Positions 35,678-44,608 of a DNA stretch of 64,000 nt are shown here, piece by piece. The first letter of the stretch is position 1; each line of letters starts with the position of its first letter. This stretch comes from Chitinophagales bacterium (lineage in GTDB: Bacteria; Bacteroidota; Bacteroidia; Chitinophagales; Saprospiraceae), in NCBI GenBank assembly GCA_013299105.1, contig JAAFJY010000002.1, positions 186,001-250,000 of the forward strand, read 5' to 3'. The position numbers and the translations under genes were made by a program. The notes below the pieces were generated by a model. That model had not been told where the DNA came from. It searched no databases and saw only the letters and a list, made by a program, of their open reading frames with translations.

Positions 35678-37057
35678 GTGAAAAATCACAAACCCATTGT
35701 TCTGGGCGTGCTCCTTCTATTTTCCCAAAGTATTCAAGCTTTTGCTCAACAAAACCAAGCATTACCCGTGGTTCTTGACAAGGTGATCAAAGACCACCTC
35801 GGTTCTGATAGCATCGGGTGTGCAGTATTGATCGCCAAAAGTGGCAAGGTGATTTATAAGAAAGCATACGGCAAAGCCGATATCGAACTGAACATCCCTG
35901 TCAACACCGAGATGGTTTTTGAGATTGGCTCTATCAGTAAACAATTCACTGCAGTTGGCATTTTGAAACTTGCAGAAGAAGGAAAGCTGGGCTTGAGGGA
36001 TGATATTCGGAAATACTTTCCAGCGTTCAAAACAAGCGACTACATCATCACAATCGAGAACCTGCTCTCACATACATCAGGTATTACAGATGATGTAAAA
36101 GAATTTGACGAGAATCGAATGGACTTTTCAGTGTTGTCCAACAGCCAAATGATTGATTTCTTCAAAAACATTCCTTTGAAATTTGAGCCAGGTTCAGCAG
36201 AAAGTTATAGTAGCCCAGCTTATTTGATGTTAGGGTATATTATTGAGCAAGTTACGGGTAAAAAATACGCCGATTTCATAGCCGAGCAATTTTTCAAGCC
36301 CTTAAAGATGAAAACAGCTTGCATCCCCGACCTGTGGGCAATTATTCCAAACCTAGCTAAAGGCTATGAGCGAAACAAAGCTGGTAGAATCGTAAAAAGT
36401 CGCCCTGACTATATAAAAAATGACCCTGCTGGCGGCTTGGTGATGTCGGTTGAGGACTATCTGAAATGGCACAATGCACTGTGGAATTACCAAATTATTA
36501 AAAAAGAGTGGTTTGAAAAAGCAATCACACCCTTTGTTCTAAAAGACGGAAACCCTGCCCATTTTGGCTTAGGTTTTGAAATTGACGATGCTTTTGGAGT
36601 GCCGATTGTGCATCATGGAGGGAGGAATTTTGGTTACAATAGCCACGAAATGTATGCCCCAAAAGATGAGGTTTTGGTTGTGGTACTTAACAACCAAAGT
36701 ATGTCCGACTTCACAAGTTTGGCAACGATCCTCACGCATTTGGCTTTAGGAAAAGCCTATAATTACAAAGAAGTGGAGGTTCCGGAGAAAATCATGGACA
36801 CCTACATCGGCAAGTACAAGTGGAATGAAATCACCGAGCAGCATGTGATGATTTCCAAAAAAGACGGCAAAATGTTTTTCAAAGACAGCACAGCCCAATT
36901 CCCAAGCGAAATGCACTTTACTTCTGATACCTCATTTTTCATTTATGACTATGGCTTTATGATGGTCAATACATTTTTGAAAGATAACAACGGAAAAATA
37001 AAAGGTTTCAATGTAAAGGGTAATGGTGAAAGTTTTGATTCGAAAAAGGTGGAATGA
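35678..37057 (+). CDS. Serine beta-lactamase-fold hydrolase (class C/PBP-like)
   Basis: A roughly 459-residue exported protein (signal segment VKNHKPIVLGVLLLFSQSIQ, cut after AFAQ). The catalytic Ser-x-x-Lys is in GSISKQFTA, the second motif is YSS in AESYSSPAYL where class C enzymes have Y-x-N, and HHGG in VHHGGRNFGYNS takes the third-motif place. A C-terminal beta domain follows (about 365-459). The family includes esterases, D-aminopeptidases and penicillin-binding-like proteins. The GTG at 35678 was chosen over the in-frame TTG at 35645 on the basis of the signal peptide. A resistance role is not implied. Confidence 0.85.
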   Translation: MKNHKPIVLGVLLLFSQSIQAFAQQNQALPVVLDKVIKDHLGSDSIGCAVLIAKSGKVIYKKAYGKADIELNIPVNTEMVFEIGSISKQFTAVGILKLAEEGKLGLRDDIRKYFPAFKTSDYIITIENLLSHTSGITDDVKEFDENRMDFSVLSNSQMIDFFKNIPLKFEPGSAESYSSPAYLMLGYIIEQVTGKKYADFIAEQFFKPLKMKTACIPDLWAIIPNLAKGYERNKAGRIVKSRPDYIKNDPAGGLVMSVEDYLKWHNALWNYQIIKKEWFEKAITPFVLKDGNPAHFGLGFEIDDAFGVPIVHHGGRNFGYNSHEMYAPKDEVLVVVLNNQSMSDFTSLATILTHLALGKAYNYKEVEVPEKIMDTYIGKYKWNEITEQHVMISKKDGKMFFKDSTAQFPSEMHFTSDTSFFIYDYGFMMVNTFLKDNNGKIKGFNVKGNGESFDSKKVE

Positions 37058-37168
37058 ATGAGTTGGGCATTCAGTATAATGCACTTCAACTGCGTATTGA
37101 TCCATTCAACGATTTTCTATTGGCACCCTTGGGTTACTGTGCTAGTTTTACAACAACAAAATGAAAAA

Positions 37169-38647
37169 ATGAAAAATTTATTGACCTTGATTTTCTGGGC
37201 TTTGTCCTGTCATGTTATGGCACAGCAGGTGCTCAGTCCAAGCGAATTGCAAAAGGATGTGGCGATACTGAAAGAGTCCATAACCAAGCTCCATCCAGGC
37301 CTGTACAAGTACAACACGCCTGCTCAAATGGAAGCAAATTTCAAAGAACTTGAAACACTTGCTTCAAAACCCCTCGATTTGCAAAAGTTCTACCTCAGCC
37401 TTGCCGAGTTTGCTACCAAAATAAAGTGTGGACATACATTCCTGAATCCCCTCAACTTGGATGATGCAGTAGCCGCACAGTTGTTTTCAAATCAAGTGGT
37501 TCCCTTTTATTTCAAAATCATTGATGACAAAATCATCCTCACGCACAACGTATCGAATGTACAAGACATGGCAGCGGGTGATGAAATTCTGCAAATAGGG
37601 GCGGCTTCTGCAAAGCAAATCATTGAAAAACTTCTGCTCGTAAGCCGTGCCGATGGCAACAACGCCATAGGTAAAAAACTGAGCAATATTGGCCTTCGCC
37701 CCGAAGAGGATTATGGCAATAGTCTGTTCGATATTTTTTATCCTTTGTATTTTCCGATGGATAAAGCCGTGAAAATTCAAGTGAAAAACCCAAAGAAAAG
37801 TATCAAGACCGTTCAAATAGAGACCATCACTGCCGCTGAACGAAAAGCCAGATACGAGTCCAGTCATGGGGCTATTCCTGAAAATGAACAAACCTGGGCC
37901 TACAAAAACTTACAGCCCAATGTGGCTTATTTGAAGTTTGGAACTTTTGCTTTTTGGAATAGCGACTTTGCCTGGAAAAACTACATTGATAGCGTTTTTA
38001 CCAAGATAAATGCTGATAAAAACCTTCAAAACCTTGTAATTGACTTGCGTGGAAATGAGGGTGGTAGCGGAGAAATACGAGATTATATTCTTTCGAAGAT
38101 CACTCAAAAACCTTTATTGAATGAGCAAAACTCAGCCATCTGTTACCGCTATTTGACGGTACCCGATAGCTTGAAAAAGCACCTTAGTACTTGGGACAGG
38201 GGATTTAAAGCCCCCAAGAATCCGGCAGATTTCACCTTGAATGAAATTGGCTTGTATCAAAAAAACAGCAATGCCGAAGAGAAGCCGATACCAGCATCAA
38301 AAGACAATTACAAGGGCAATGTCTATCTCTTGGTAGATCCCATTTGTAGCTCGGCTACTTTTGGCTTTGCGTGGACTTTTCAATACAATAAACTTGGAAA
38401 GATCGTAGGCGAAACCACAGGGGGAACGAAACAGGGCTTGAACGGCGCGGAAATGTTTTTCCTGACTTTGCCCAATTCAAAAATAGAGATGGATTTGCCG
38501 CTCATCTATTTCTACACCAAAAACGTTCCTGATGAAGGCGTGAAGCCCGACTTTCCGGTCACAACAACCTCAAAAGACATTATGGCGGGCAGGGATGCGC
38601 AATTAGAGGCCGTTCTGAAAATGATAAAAAAGCCTTTAAAGCTATAA
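37169..38647 (+). CDS. Secreted S41-family peptidase (C-terminal processing/tricorn type)
   Basis: A 492-residue protein with a signal peptide (MKNLLTLIFWALSCHVMAQQ). An N-terminal helical cap is followed by a PDZ-like region (about residues 135-175, AAGDEILQIGAASAKQII), then the S41 core with LVIDLRGNEGGSG and the probable nucleophile in DPICSSATFGFAWTF. The start at ATG 37169 fits the signal peptide; the frame opens further upstream, to 37058. The gap to the beta-lactamase-like gene is 111 bp. Substrate unknown. Confidence 0.85.
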   Translation: MKNLLTLIFWALSCHVMAQQVLSPSELQKDVAILKESITKLHPGLYKYNTPAQMEANFKELETLASKPLDLQKFYLSLAEFATKIKCGHTFLNPLNLDDAVAAQLFSNQVVPFYFKIIDDKIILTHNVSNVQDMAAGDEILQIGAASAKQIIEKLLLVSRADGNNAIGKKLSNIGLRPEEDYGNSLFDIFYPLYFPMDKAVKIQVKNPKKSIKTVQIETITAAERKARYESSHGAIPENEQTWAYKNLQPNVAYLKFGTFAFWNSDFAWKNYIDSVFTKINADKNLQNLVIDLRGNEGGSGEIRDYILSKITQKPLLNEQNSAICYRYLTVPDSLKKHLSTWDRGFKAPKNPADFTLNEIGLYQKNSNAEEKPIPASKDNYKGNVYLLVDPICSSATFGFAWTFQYNKLGKIVGETTGGTKQGLNGAEMFFLTLPNSKIEMDLPLIYFYTKNVPDEGVKPDFPVTTTSKDIMAGRDAQLEAVLKMIKKPLKL

Positions 38648-38697
38648 CGACATGGCGTTTGAAGTAATCATTCAGCCAACTGAATAAATCAATCACC

Positions 38698-39603
38698 ATG
38701 AAAAAAATATACCTCGCACTTCCTTTGTTTCTCGTTTTTCAAGGTACAGTGGCATTTACTGTAATGAAAAATGAAGAAGAAGCTAGAGCTCAGATTCTCC
38801 AGCTCAACGAAAAGGAATCTCAGGCGTATTTGAGTGCTGACCTTGCAAAAGTGATGAAACGCTACGCCAAAGGTGCGGTTTGTTTACCAGAGTACCATAG
38901 CCCATTGTACCACAAAACTGACATCAAACAGTATTTTACCCAACTCTTTCAAAATGCTCAAATTGAGTTGTTCAAGAAAGAAATTTATGAACTAAAGACA
39001 ATGGGGAACCTGATTTCTGAAATTGGCACCTATCAAATAAAACAAAAATCAAAGGACCTTATCGATGGGAAATACCTGATTGTTTGGGAAAAAGACCTGA
39101 ACGGAACTTTAAAAGTCAATGCGGAGGCTTGGGGTTCTGTCAAATTCATTGACCGTGGGCAGGTGCCTTATGCTCAAAATCCAAGAGTAGAAAAGATTCC
39201 CAAGCTAATGGTAAAGGCAAATCCGAAAATCATCAGCGAGTTGGCCCAGAGAAACGACTTCATCAATCAAACCGTAGCGGATAGAGATGGTGGCAAACAT
39301 GCTGAAGCCTTTAGCGAAGATGCCATTTTCATGCACTACTATCAACCTTTGATGGTAGGCAAAACCAGTATCAAATCCTATTTGATTGACCATGAATCAC
39401 CCAAAGTAAAATTGGACTCGCTGCAAATAAAAGCCAGTAAAATTCAAGATTTGGGGCATTTTGTCATTGAACATGGCTATTATTCTGTCAATTGGAGCGA
39501 TGGCATAAATAGTGGTAAAAGCATAGGCAAAAGCATCAACATTTGGAAACGCGATGAAATGGGCGTCTTGAAAATTTATCGGCAGATGGTTAACCATGAT
39601 TGA
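38698..39603 (+). CDS. Secreted protein with two NTF2-like (DUF4440/SnoaL-like) domains
   Basis: A 301-residue protein with a signal peptide (MKKIYLALPLFLVFQGTVAF). Two consecutive domains of the NTF2-like cone fold can be seen. The first (about 25-155) has the pattern YLSADLAKVMKRYAKGAVCLPEY then TDIKQYF. The second (about 180-300) has TVADRDGGKHAEAFSEDAIF then GKTSIKSYL. Such proteins bind small ligands; no specific function is known. It ends 69 bp before a convergent AraC gene. Confidence 0.75.
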   Translation: MKKIYLALPLFLVFQGTVAFTVMKNEEEARAQILQLNEKESQAYLSADLAKVMKRYAKGAVCLPEYHSPLYHKTDIKQYFTQLFQNAQIELFKKEIYELKTMGNLISEIGTYQIKQKSKDLIDGKYLIVWEKDLNGTLKVNAEAWGSVKFIDRGQVPYAQNPRVEKIPKLMVKANPKIISELAQRNDFINQTVADRDGGKHAEAFSEDAIFMHYYQPLMVGKTSIKSYLIDHESPKVKLDSLQIKASKIQDLGHFVIEHGYYSVNWSDGINSGKSIGKSINIWKRDEMGVLKIYRQMVNHD

Positions 39604-39671
39604 GAAATCTTTGTAGAATTTTATGTTTCTTAGTATTCAAGCTAAAAAAGATAAACCAACCCTCAGGCAAC

Positions 39672-40592
39672 CTAAGCTCCCTCTCTACCCGCATACAAGC
39701 GCTGATACCCTTGTGGGCTCAAGCCCGTTATGGCCTTAAAATGCTTGTGAAAGCTGGAAAAATTATTGAATCCACTGTCGAAACAGATCTGTTTGTTGTT
39801 CTTTTTTTGCTCCAATAGCAGTTTGCATGCAAAACCGACCCGCAGTTCCAAGATAAAACTCGAATAACTTTTCCCGGTTTTGGATTTGAAATAGCGGCAG
39901 AATGAACTCGGCGTCAGGCCAGCCTCCGCAGCCACGGCTTTCAGTGGAATAAGTTCCCGGAAATGTTTGAATGAATAGTCATAAATGGCATTGATGCGGT
40001 CGTGCTCCGCTTCGGAAGGCTGGTGCCGAAAGCCCATAGAAGCCAATGGAATGATTTCCTTCGCACTACCAGTAGCAATTGTAACTAAACATTCCAGTAA
40101 ATAAATCAGGCGATAAGTGCCTTCCGACCTGTTGATTTTCTCCATCAATTCGGCCACTTGGTTGCGCGTTTTACCCGTCAAGAGTAACCCGCGATTGGCT
40201 TTTTCAAGGCATGCTTTTAAAAGTTTATTTTCTGGCAAATGCATGAAATGGCTACCCCAAAGCTTATCGGTAAAGTGAATTACTGTTGAACACATGACTT
40301 TTCCGGCTTCACTTTCAAGTACACCTTCATCATATCGCCAAAAATGAGGCAGGTTGCTCCCCACCAAAACAATATCTCCAGTTTGAAACCGCTTGATATG
40401 GTCTCCCATGAATTGGGTGCCACTGCCCTGGTGTATATGGATCAACTCAATCTCCGGGTGATAGTGCCAACGGTTATTGATGTTTGCTTGCTGGAATTGC
40501 TGAAACGAAAACGAGTGGTCAGGAGTACCCGGCACTTTTAACAAATGTGCTTTCATGCAGTTAGAGTCTATCATTGTCAAAGGATAGCCCAA
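39672..40592 (-). CDS. AraC-family transcriptional regulator
   Basis: A 306-residue protein (the start may be M7 or M13, giving 300 or 294). The N-terminal cupin sensor domain contains WHYHPEIELIHI and FQTGDIVLVGSNLPH. The C-terminal double helix-turn-helix is at about 200-300 (LIPLKAVAAEAGLTPSSFCRYFK, then ICFDSGFNNFSSFHKHFK). It is divergent from the 40909 gene with a 316-bp control region and so is the probable activator of the second sugar locus. Confidence 0.93.
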   Translation of the reverse strand: MGYPLTMIDSNCMKAHLLKVPGTPDHSFSFQQFQQANINNRWHYHPEIELIHIHQGSGTQFMGDHIKRFQTGDIVLVGSNLPHFWRYDEGVLESEAGKVMCSTVIHFTDKLWGSHFMHLPENKLLKACLEKANRGLLLTGKTRNQVAELMEKINRSEGTYRLIYLLECLVTIATGSAKEIIPLASMGFRHQPSEAEHDRINAIYDYSFKHFRELIPLKAVAAEAGLTPSSFCRYFKSKTGKSYSSFILELRVGFACKLLLEQKKNNKQICFDSGFNNFSSFHKHFKAITGLSPQGYQRLYAGREGA

Positions 40593-40746
40593 AATTAAGG
40601 TTGTTTAGGATAATATCGCTGAATAAACGGATAATTTATGGCTAAAATCGCTGAATAAGTACTTATAATTTTGCACACAGTCTATTTGTTGCAATTTTAT
40701 TCTATCATCCTATCGTCCAATTCAAATGGTTTTGCACATGAAAAGT

Positions 40747-40907
40747 AAAAGCTTAGCCTGTTCACATTTCGGCCAAAAAAGGCCGCTTTTCCATGATCCT
40801 TCACCTCTTTTTGCGAAGGTAGCACCTGCTACCTCCACAAAAAGAAGGCTCGGCTGACGAAAAACCGTCATCTTTTTTGTCTCGAAACCACTAGACTAAG
40901 TTTTTAC
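40747..40907 (+). repeat. Repeat family 2, copy B, ending at the start of the 40909 gene
   Basis: Shares with copy A (12898-13073) the blocks AAAAGCTT, TCACATTTCGG, CCTCTTTTTGCGAA, TTTTTGTCTCGAAACC and GACTAAGTTTTTAC. Here the last block runs directly into the ATG of the following gene. Two local hairpins, GGCC-AAAAAA-GGCC and AGGTAGCA-CC-TGCTACCT, are specific to this copy. The rest of the 316-bp spacer (40593-40746) is AT-rich and would hold the divergent promoters; no clear box was chosen. Confidence 0.75.
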
Positions 40908-40908
40908 A

Positions 40909-43542
40909 ATGAAAAAAATATTGCTCATTGCTTTGTTAGCCAGTTTGTTAGGCCAGGTTAGCGCACAAAAGACTCCGGCTCCTTTTTATGCCTACTATAC
41001 CCATCTCCAAAGTAGTGCGGTGTTTGAACAATATTCTGCGGCTGGAGAATATGCCGATATTGTCGTGGTACTGCCCGCTGGCAAACTGGTTTTTTGGCGC
41101 GGCACCAGTTACCTGCCGCAATGGCAAACGAGTAAGGGAAAATGGAACTTGGAAGAACTGGTTCCTCGCCAAGGCGACGGGGATAAAACCATGCCTGACC
41201 GGGCCAATACTTTTTCCCACGTAGCGATCATCAAAAGTAGCCTGGATACGATTCTGGTCCACTGGCGGTATCTTCCGGTGTTCAAACTGAGTGAATATCC
41301 TTTTGCTCATGTGGGTTTTGGCCCTACTGATTTTGTAGATGAATACTTTACAATTACACCAAACGGCAAGGTTCGGCGCAAACTGATCAGAGGCACTGCT
41401 CGCATCGATGACTTCAATAGCCCAGCCAATCAAAAAACCCAGTTGATCCAATTAATACCTGGCGGGATACAAGCAGGAAAGTTGAGTATTCCCGCAAGTC
41501 CATTGAACAAACCTGCTGTTAAAAGCAAAGCGCCTGTTAAGTCGTATCTGGTTCCGCCTTTTGTTGCATTCAATTTTGACGAGGCCAATGGCGACCAGGT
41601 CACCGAATCTATTGCTGGGTCGAAATATAAAGTAGCAGGACACAAAACCTTGTGGAAAAATGGCGTTTCGGGATCTGCCCTGCAATTTGATGGTTACAAC
41701 TCCATGATTGAACCAAAAATACTTAATCCTCAAACGGTAGATGCCATTAGTCTATCTTCCTGGATCGCAATTGGGGCCTACCCCTGGAACTGGACGCCTA
41801 TTATTCAAAGTGGCACCAAGGAGGGCTTTTTTTTAGGCGTCAATGCCTATGGTTATCCTGGTTTTCGGGTATGGGTTGATGGCAAAATGCATGAATTGGT
41901 TTCCAAAACCCACCTGGAAAGAAATACCTGGTACCATCTTACTGCTACGTTCAGTGGGGAACTTGGGGTACTAAACCTGTACATCAACGGCAAACTGAGC
42001 GATACCCAAATCATCCCCAAAGGGAAGTTGCACTACGGCAGTGAAGGCTTGCAAATTGGCAAATCCAGCGAACCTGCCATGCCTACGGATGCGGTGCGCC
42101 CTACGCGTACCTATTTGTCTGCTATCGGTTTTGATGGCTTAATCGACGAATTACAAGTGTACCACCAGCAATTGAACCCAGAACAGGTCAGCAAAAATCA
42201 TCAACTTGGGTTGTCTGCAAATGGCCTTTTGACGAAGCCAGATATGCAAGTCCGACAATTCCCTCGCGTTCCGCGTAGCAATCAGTTCAGGGCGTATTAT
42301 GCCCACCTGAAATACTACGAGACCTGGGACAATCTCTGGCGATTTGGGGATTATCCTGATGTGGTAGTGGAGTTTGCCAACAGTCCTGCAAGGTTTGTTT
42401 TTTGGCGTGGTACCAGTTACATTCCACATTTGGTGAACGACAAAAACCAGTGGTTTACCAACGAGTTCAACGAAACCTGGAATAAATCGGGAGGGGAAGG
42501 CTGTATGGAGCCAATGTCCGACAAAGAGAACTATACTTCGCATGCCCGCATCGTGGAGCAATCGCCAGCCCGGGTCGTTGTGCATTGGCGGGTGGCACTG
42601 ATGGATGTGAATCGGCATATTTATGCCAATTTCGACACCAAGAGTGGTACTGGAGACTGGATTGATTGGTACTATTACATCTATCCAGATGGGGTGGCTC
42701 TCAAAAAAATGCGCCTTTATACCCACGGCGAACTAAACCACGAGTGGCAAGAATCCATCGTGCTGATGGAAGAAAACCAAAAACCAGAAGAAGTCCTGGA
42801 AAAGAAACCCGTTTTCACCTCCATCGACACCAGCGGCTTGGAAATTTTTTACAATTGGGAAAAAACGCCACCCCCTACTGTCAATTTTGATGGGGCACTG
42901 GTACACAAAACCAATCTCATTTCTGATTGGGACGTGTACACGATTCAGCATTTTACCGGAGGCAATGTCTATAGTTCTGAGCTGACCCCCTATTCGATAT
43001 TCTGCACCTGGAATCACTGGCCTACTGCCCAAATTGCTTCCGATGGCCGCCACGCCAGTTTTCCAGATCGGGCTTCGCACAGTTCAACTACCCATGTAAA
43101 ATGGGATTTTTTCAAAACTGAACAAGGAGACATCCCTTTTGCTGAAAAACTTTTGATGGAGGGTTTGTCAAACCAAAGTTCAGCAGAACTTTACCAGTTG
43201 GCCTTGTCTTGGTTGTATCCTGCACCAATGGTGAAAACCAGCGGTATCAAGAATGCTGTTTACGATCCTACCCAAAAAGCTTACCAAATGGAACTCAACC
43301 AAAAAATGGTTGCATTTTCCTTGGCTGCCACGACCAAAAATCCAGTGGTAAACCCAGCGCTGGTCATCAACAATTGGAACTCCAGCAACAAAAGCGAGCT
43401 GCGCCTGGGCAATCAAGTTTTAAAACCAGGAACAGATTACGAGCAAGGAGTGATTTACAATACCAGTGGTACCCAGTCGCTGGTAATTTGGATCAAAATC
43501 ACTTCAACTAAACCACTAGATTTCTCACTGGCCTTGAGGTAA
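40909..43542 (+). CDS. Secreted LamG-containing protein with a duplicated FWRGTSY module (putative glycan-active)
   Basis: An 877-residue protein with a signal peptide (cut after VSAQ, residue 20). A LamG/concanavalin-like domain lies at about 225-430 (FDGYNSMIEPKILNPQ, LQIGKSSEPAMP). It is flanked by two related segments: YYTHL with YADIVVVLPAGKLVFWRGTSY near 30-67, and YYAHL with YPDVVVEF and FVFWRGTSYIP near 463-505. The same RVVVHWR-type pattern follows in the second. Similar proteins occur in loci for uronate-containing algal polysaccharides, so a lyase is possible. I cannot assign a family from sequence alone. Confidence 0.6.
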   Translation: MKKILLIALLASLLGQVSAQKTPAPFYAYYTHLQSSAVFEQYSAAGEYADIVVVLPAGKLVFWRGTSYLPQWQTSKGKWNLEELVPRQGDGDKTMPDRANTFSHVAIIKSSLDTILVHWRYLPVFKLSEYPFAHVGFGPTDFVDEYFTITPNGKVRRKLIRGTARIDDFNSPANQKTQLIQLIPGGIQAGKLSIPASPLNKPAVKSKAPVKSYLVPPFVAFNFDEANGDQVTESIAGSKYKVAGHKTLWKNGVSGSALQFDGYNSMIEPKILNPQTVDAISLSSWIAIGAYPWNWTPIIQSGTKEGFFLGVNAYGYPGFRVWVDGKMHELVSKTHLERNTWYHLTATFSGELGVLNLYINGKLSDTQIIPKGKLHYGSEGLQIGKSSEPAMPTDAVRPTRTYLSAIGFDGLIDELQVYHQQLNPEQVSKNHQLGLSANGLLTKPDMQVRQFPRVPRSNQFRAYYAHLKYYETWDNLWRFGDYPDVVVEFANSPARFVFWRGTSYIPHLVNDKNQWFTNEFNETWNKSGGEGCMEPMSDKENYTSHARIVEQSPARVVVHWRVALMDVNRHIYANFDTKSGTGDWIDWYYYIYPDGVALKKMRLYTHGELNHEWQESIVLMEENQKPEEVLEKKPVFTSIDTSGLEIFYNWEKTPPPTVNFDGALVHKTNLISDWDVYTIQHFTGGNVYSSELTPYSIFCTWNHWPTAQIASDGRHASFPDRASHSSTTHVKWDFFKTEQGDIPFAEKLLMEGLSNQSSAELYQLALSWLYPAPMVKTSGIKNAVYDPTQKAYQMELNQKMVAFSLAATTKNPVVNPALVINNWNSSNKSELRLGNQVLKPGTDYEQGVIYNTSGTQSLVIWIKITSTKPLDFSLALR

Positions 43543-43555
43543 GTAACGGTTCAAA

Positions 43556-43710
43556 AATAAACCTTTCCAGTTTTTGAGACACACGCATGTCAACGTAACG
43601 GTCAACGTTATGCTGGAAATCCGTGTAAATCCGCATAATCCGTGTCATCTGTGTTCCAAAAATGGCCTCGCGCAGCGAGGCAACGCAGTTGCGATTTGGT
43701 AAGGTTTATT
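43556..43710. repeat. Element with 13-bp terminal inverted repeats and nested hairpins
   Basis: The ends AATAAACCTTTCC (43556-43568) and GGTAAGGTTTATT (43698-43710) pair with one mismatch. Inside are TAACG-GTCAA-CGTTA, CCTCG-CGCAG-CGAGG and GCAAC-GCA-GTTGC hairpins, and a stretch of near-repeats CCGTGTAAAT / CCGCATAAT / CCGTGTCAT. It fills most of the 229-bp gap between the LamG gene and the lactonase gene. It looks like a small mobile or folded element; no coding capacity. Confidence 0.6.
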
Positions 43711-43771
43711 CATGGCTTGTCACTAAGGGCTGCCGTTTGGAGTTCAAATCAATTTTATTAAAGCCATACCA

Positions 43772-44608
43772 ATGTATGTTGACGCACACCAGCACTTTTG
43801 GCAGTACAATCCAGCAGAACACACCTGGATGAATGACGCCATGACTGCACTAAAACAGGATTTTTATCCTGACGACCTTCTTCCTTTGCTTCAGGAGATT
43901 GGCTTTGGGGGCTGTATCGCGGTACAAGCCCGTCAATCACTCAGTGAAACCGATTGGCTGTTGGACCTGGCCAGGCAATACGATTTTATCCAGGGGGTAG
44001 TGGGTTGGGTAGACCTTCGTTCAGCGAATATTGCCCAGCAGTTGGAGAATTATGCGTCCGAATCGAAATTGCTTGGCGTTCGTCATGTAGTCCATGATGA
44101 AGCCGACGATAATTTTATGTTGCAACCCGCTTTTCAGCAGGGGATTGCAGCACTGCGGGATTTCGGGCTTACCTACGATTTACTGTTGTTTCCAAAGCAC
44201 CTTCCTGTAGCCACTCAATTAGTAAATCGTTTCCCCGATCAATTATTTGTACTGGATCACCTTGCCAAGCCCTTCATCGAGCGAAAACTGTTTTCCCCCT
44301 GGCGGGAAGACCTCTTCGAGTTGGCTAAATACCCCAATGTGTACTGTAAATTATCGGGTATGGTGACCGAAACCAAATGGGGAGAATGGACCAAATCAGA
44401 TTTCAGCCCCTATCTCGATACCGTTGTAGAAGCTTTTGGTACCGAACGGATAATGATTGGCTCTGATTGGCCAGTTTGTACGCTTTCGAGCAGTTATCAA
44501 GCTACGATGGACATTGTAATCGAATACACGCGTCAATTTCCTGAAGAGGTTCGCGCCGCCATTTTAGGTGGTAATTGCATCAATTTTTACCAGACAAACC
44601 ATGCCTGA
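43772..44608 (+). CDS. Amidohydrolase-family lactonase (L-fuconolactonase/L-rhamnonolactonase type)
   Basis: A 278-residue cytoplasmic TIM-barrel hydrolase. Seen are the N-terminal metal motif DAHQHFW, the later histidine in LDHLAKP, and the C-terminal GSDWPVC. This set and the length match the COG3618 sugar-lactone hydrolases, which open the lactone made by an aldose dehydrogenase. Its 3' end overlaps the start of the zinc dehydrogenase by 8 bp. Together with the aldo/keto reductase at 47511 it gives the first two steps of a non-phosphorylating deoxy-sugar pathway. Confidence 0.85.
   Translation: MYVDAHQHFWQYNPAEHTWMNDAMTALKQDFYPDDLLPLLQEIGFGGCIAVQARQSLSETDWLLDLARQYDFIQGVVGWVDLRSANIAQQLENYASESKLLGVRHVVHDEADDNFMLQPAFQQGIAALRDFGLTYDLLLFPKHLPVATQLVNRFPDQLFVLDHLAKPFIERKLFSPWREDLFELAKYPNVYCKLSGMVTETKWGEWTKSDFSPYLDTVVEAFGTERIMIGSDWPVCTLSSSYQATMDIVIEYTRQFPEEVRAAILGGNCINFYQTNHA

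Noticed and set aside
35678-37057. Antibiotic resistance beta-lactamase
   Set aside because: The second motif is YSS rather than Y-x-N and the architecture with an extra C-terminal domain fits the broad esterase/peptidase group, so a resistance function is not supported.
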